64,000 nt of DNA from Gaiellales bacterium (GTDB lineage Bacteria > Actinomycetota > Thermoleophilia > RBG-16-64-13). Where the stretch lies: the NCBI GenBank assembly GCA_012719395.1, contig JAAYAL010000024.1, positions 91,196 to 155,195 of the forward strand, in the 5' to 3' direction. The position numbers and the translations under genes are program-made. Below, piece by piece: positions 61,570 through 64,000 of the stretch (the first letter of the stretch is position 1; every line of letters begins with the position of its first letter). The notes below the pieces were generated by a model. The model saw only the letters and a list, made by a program, of their open reading frames with translations, made no database searches and was not told where the DNA came from.

Positions 61570-62727
61570 ATGATCCTAGGGGTGTTGAAGGAGATCCTCC
61601 ATGCGGAGCGGCGGGTGGCAGCATTGCCCGAGGAGGTGCGCAAATACAAGGAAATGGGCTTCGATGTCCTGGTGGAGACCTCGGCGGGAGCCGGTGTCTA
61701 CCGCAAGGACGAGGAGTACGAGGCCGCCGGGGCCGAGATCGTGGCCACCGCCAAGGAGGTCTGGGACCGCGCCGACGTGGTCATCAAGGTAAAGCAGCCT
61801 GTGTTCAACGAGCAGGCGGGCATGCATGAGGCCGAACTGGTGCGGCCGGGAGCCACCTTGGTCACCTTCCTGCACCCGGCGGCTCCCGGCAACCATGAGA
61901 TGATCAAGACGCTGCGCGATCGCGGCGTCACCTCCTTCACCATGGATGGCATCCCCCGCATCTCCCGGGCGCAGGTCATGGACGCCCTCACCTCTATGAG
62001 CACCATCACCGGCTACAAGGCCGTGGTGCACGCTGCTGAGTCCTTCCCCAGGTTCATCCCTATCATCGGCACCGCTATCGGCACCATCATGTCGGCCAAG
62101 GCCCTCGTCATCGGCGTGGGAGTGGTGGGCCTGCAGGCCATCGCCACCGCCAAGCGACTGGGTGCCACGGTGAGGGCGGTGGACATCCGCGGCGAGGCCA
62201 GGTTGGGAGCCGACAGCCTGGGTGCCAAGATCGCTGGGTTCGAGGTGCCTGAAGAACTGGCCATAGGCGAGGGTGGGTACGCCAAAGCGCTGCCCGCCGA
62301 GTGGTTGGATAAGGAGCGCGAGGCTCTGCGTCCCTTGGTGGCTGAGACCGACCTCATCATTCTCTCCGCCCTGGTTCCGGGCGAGCTGGCGCCGGTGCTC
62401 ATTACCGAGGACATGGTGGCCTCCATGCGGCCCGGTTCGGTTGTCGTGGATGTCTCCATCGACCAAGGTGGAAACTGTGCTCTCTCCCAGGCGGGCGGAG
62501 AAGTGGTAGCGCACGATGTGCTGGTCAGTGCCATCGCCAACATCCCGGGGTCCGTGCCGGTGGACGCCAGTTGGATGTACGCGCAGAACATGTACGAGTA
62601 CATCCAGAACCTCTACAAAAGGGGCTTGGGCGTGCCGGACCTGGAGGACGAGATCGTGCAGCATTCGCTCGTCACCCGCGAGGGCAAGATCTGGTATCGC
62701 GGTGCCATCGAGGCCATGGGCCTATGA
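61570..62727 (+). CDS. pntA: NAD(P) transhydrogenase subunit alpha part 1 (PntAa)
   Basis: The soluble NAD(H)-binding subunit of the proton-translocating transhydrogenase, 385 aa. MDGIPRISRAQVMDALTSM and the cofactor motif VIGVGVVGLQAIATAKRLGA are family features. ATG 61570 is chosen because AGGAG lies seven bases upstream. It resembles alanine dehydrogenase, but the following genes settle the assignment. The stop overlaps pntAb (ATGA). Confidence 0.93.
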   Translation: MILGVLKEILHAERRVAALPEEVRKYKEMGFDVLVETSAGAGVYRKDEEYEAAGAEIVATAKEVWDRADVVIKVKQPVFNEQAGMHEAELVRPGATLVTFLHPAAPGNHEMIKTLRDRGVTSFTMDGIPRISRAQVMDALTSMSTITGYKAVVHAAESFPRFIPIIGTAIGTIMSAKALVIGVGVVGLQAIATAKRLGATVRAVDIRGEARLGADSLGAKIAGFEVPEELAIGEGGYAKALPAEWLDKEREALRPLVAETDLIILSALVPGELAPVLITEDMVASMRPGSVVVDVSIDQGGNCALSQAGGEVVAHDVLVSAIANIPGSVPVDASWMYAQNMYEYIQNLYKRGLGVPDLEDEIVQHSLVTREGKIWYRGAIEAMGL

Positions 62728-63017
62728 CGGACATCCTTTTGATGATCGGCGTGTTCGTGGCCGCTTTCGTGGTGGGCTACCTGCTCATCTCGCGGGTGCC
62801 GCAGCGGCTGCACACGCCCCTCATGTCCATGACCAACGCCATCTCGGCTGTCACCATCATCGGGGCCCTGCTGCTGTTCGCCGCAGCCGGTGATGCGGTG
62901 GGTCGCACCTTGGGTGCGCTTGCCGTGGCCTTGGCCACCTTCAATCTGGTGGGCGGCTTTGCCATCACCCACCGCATGCTCAAGATGTTCAAAGGCCGGG
63001 ACCGGAGGTGTTCGTGA
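62724..63017 (+). CDS. NAD(P) transhydrogenase subunit alpha part 2 (PntAb)
   Basis: A 97-aa membrane subunit with three helices. It has the PntAb pattern HTPLMSMTNAISAVTIIGALLL and NLVGGFAITHRMLKMF. ATG 62724 overlaps pntAa, and the stop overlaps the pntB start (GTGA), so all three are translated together. Confidence 0.93.
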   Translation: MTDILLMIGVFVAAFVVGYLLISRVPQRLHTPLMSMTNAISAVTIIGALLLFAAAGDAVGRTLGALAVALATFNLVGGFAITHRMLKMFKGRDRRCS

Positions 63018-64000
63018 GCGGCTGGGCCGGGCTGGCGGTTGACCTCGTCATCATCCTGATCCTGATCGGGGGTATCGCCCAGTTCCGTACACCCCTCGGC
63101 GCCCGGCGCGGCAATCTGACCGCGGCTCTGGCACTTCTGCTGGCTTTGGCCATCGTGGTCTGGCGCCACCGACTCATGGATCCCTGGGTCATCGCGGCCA
63201 TGCTCGCGGTGGGTGCGGTTGTGGGCCTCATCGTCGCCCGGCGGGTCAACATGATCCAGATCCCTGCGCTGGTGGCGTTCCAGCATGGCGCCGGCGGAGT
63301 GGCGGCCTTCCTGGTGTCGTTCGTGGAGCTAACCCGCCGGCCGGGGGAACTGAGCGCCGTGGCGCTTGTCTCCGGCCTTCTGGGCCTGGTGATAGGGGCG
63401 GCCACGTTCTCCGGCAGCATGATCGCCAGCGGCAAGTTGGCCAACCGACTCAAGCAGACACCCACCGTGCTGCCCGGCCACAGCCTGGTGCTGGGCTTGG
63501 CGGTCGTGCTCGTCGTTGTGGTGGCGGTCGTGGCCGGAATGACCACAGGCCCCGCGCTGACCGCGTGGTTGATCGTGCTGGTCGTTCTAGCGGTGACGCT
63601 GGGCGTGGTTTTCTCCATCAGGATCGGCGGGGCGGACATGCCGGTCCTCATCTCCTTCCTCAACGCCACAGCCGGCCTGGCGGCGGCGTTCTGCGGGGTG
63701 ATCATCTCCAACCGGCTGCTGGTGGCCTGCGGTGCCACCGTGGCCGCGTCCGGCTCCATTCTCACCTATGTCATGTGCACGTCCATGAACCGCAGCCTCT
63801 TCGGTGTGTTCACCGGCATTCAACTGAAGGCGGCCGCGCCTGCCTGTTCTACAGATCTGGCTGCGGCCGTTTCCGACGCCTGTGAGCTGCCCGCCGCTTC
63901 ACCTCAGTCCCTTGATCCCCTCACCCGGGCGGCCCAACTGGCCCGCGACGCCCAATCGGTCATCATCGTGCCCGGCTACGGCATGGCGCTGGCCCACGCC
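63014..64000 (+). CDS. pntB: NAD(P) transhydrogenase beta subunit PntB (3' end outside window)
   Basis: At least 329 residues of the PntB membrane and NADP-binding subunit. About nine membrane helices come first; RRVNMIQIPALVAFQHGAGG matches the conserved helix region. Near the window edge VIIVPGYGMALAHA begins the NADP domain. GTG 63014 has GGAGGTG upstream. The enzyme couples NADH/NADPH exchange to proton movement, and may balance the NAD(P)H made by the aldehyde dehydrogenase. Confidence 0.93.
   Translation, partial: MSGWAGLAVDLVIILILIGGIAQFRTPLGARRGNLTAALALLLALAIVVWRHRLMDPWVIAAMLAVGAVVGLIVARRVNMIQIPALVAFQHGAGGVAAFLVSFVELTRRPGELSAVALVSGLLGLVIGAATFSGSMIASGKLANRLKQTPTVLPGHSLVLGLAVVLVVVVAVVAGMTTGPALTAWLIVLVVLAVTLGVVFSIRIGGADMPVLISFLNATAGLAAAFCGVIISNRLLVACGATVAASGSILTYVMCTSMNRSLFGVFTGIQLKAAAPACSTDLAAAVSDACELPAASPQSLDPLTRAAQLARDAQSVIIVPGYGMALAHA

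Noticed and set aside
61570..62727. Alanine dehydrogenase instead of PntAa
   Set aside because: The PntAb and PntB genes follow directly with overlapping stops, and DGIPRISRAQ is a PntA feature.

Overview
The window is 64 kb of high-GC, densely packed bacterial DNA with almost no mobile DNA. Several features suggest a monoderm, deep-branching actinobacterium-like organism: a MurT/GatD pair for lipid II amidation, a mycofactocin cluster with an NDMA-type alcohol dehydrogenase, an Eis-like acetyltransferase, and a gene order secA-prfB-ftsEX-M23-ctp then HIT-yqeY-phoH-pgpH-ybeY-era. A Firmicutes or Chloroflexota relative is not excluded. This is inferred from gene content alone.

Layout. 1-14943 is a forward core block: secA 3' end, prfB with a programmed frameshift, ftsE, ftsX, a LytM protein, a C-terminal protease, rsmE, HIT, yqeY, phoH, pgpH, ybeY, a GNAT, era, deoC and recO. 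15017-21229 is mostly reverse: guaB, a stretch of decayed genes (DAK2/DegV and DUF1295 remnants), a selenium-associated type aminotransferase with a DUF3343 partner, and gatD-murT. 21392-33045 holds a short-chain dehydrogenase, transporters, a P-type ATPase with a Pro-Asn-Gly-Leu motif, a TetR-MMPL pair and an Eis-like protein. 33060-38080 is a thiamine locus: a thiamine pyrophosphokinase fused to a YkoF-like domain, facing a three-gene ABC transporter controlled by a TPP riboswitch with an intrinsic terminator. 38646-43359 encodes TPP enzymes (IorAB and an E1 alpha/beta pair).

43410-55361 is the most interesting region. It is a mycofactocin locus with precursor mftA (35 aa, not previously called as an ORF), an MftB-MftC fusion, an OYE-type flavoenzyme with an altered iron-sulfur motif, a complete EtfA/FixC/FixX/EtfB electron-transfer set, and mftF. 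The probable mycofactocin-dependent alcohol dehydrogenase lies just upstream. A FixL/FixJ-like two-component pair is divergent from it. No MftD or MftE is present. The gene set suggests a route from alcohol dehydrogenase through mycofactocin and flavoproteins to the quinone pool (inference).

55476-64000 looks like an amine or amino-acid catabolic locus: a class III aminotransferase, a TetR regulator, an APC permease, a universal stress protein, an aldehyde dehydrogenase and a pntAa-pntAb-pntB transhydrogenase that runs off the window. Two matching 16-bp palindromes overlap the predicted promoters of the aminotransferase and the permease, on either side of the TetR gene.

Long, perfect GC-rich hairpins without U-tracts mark many gene ends.
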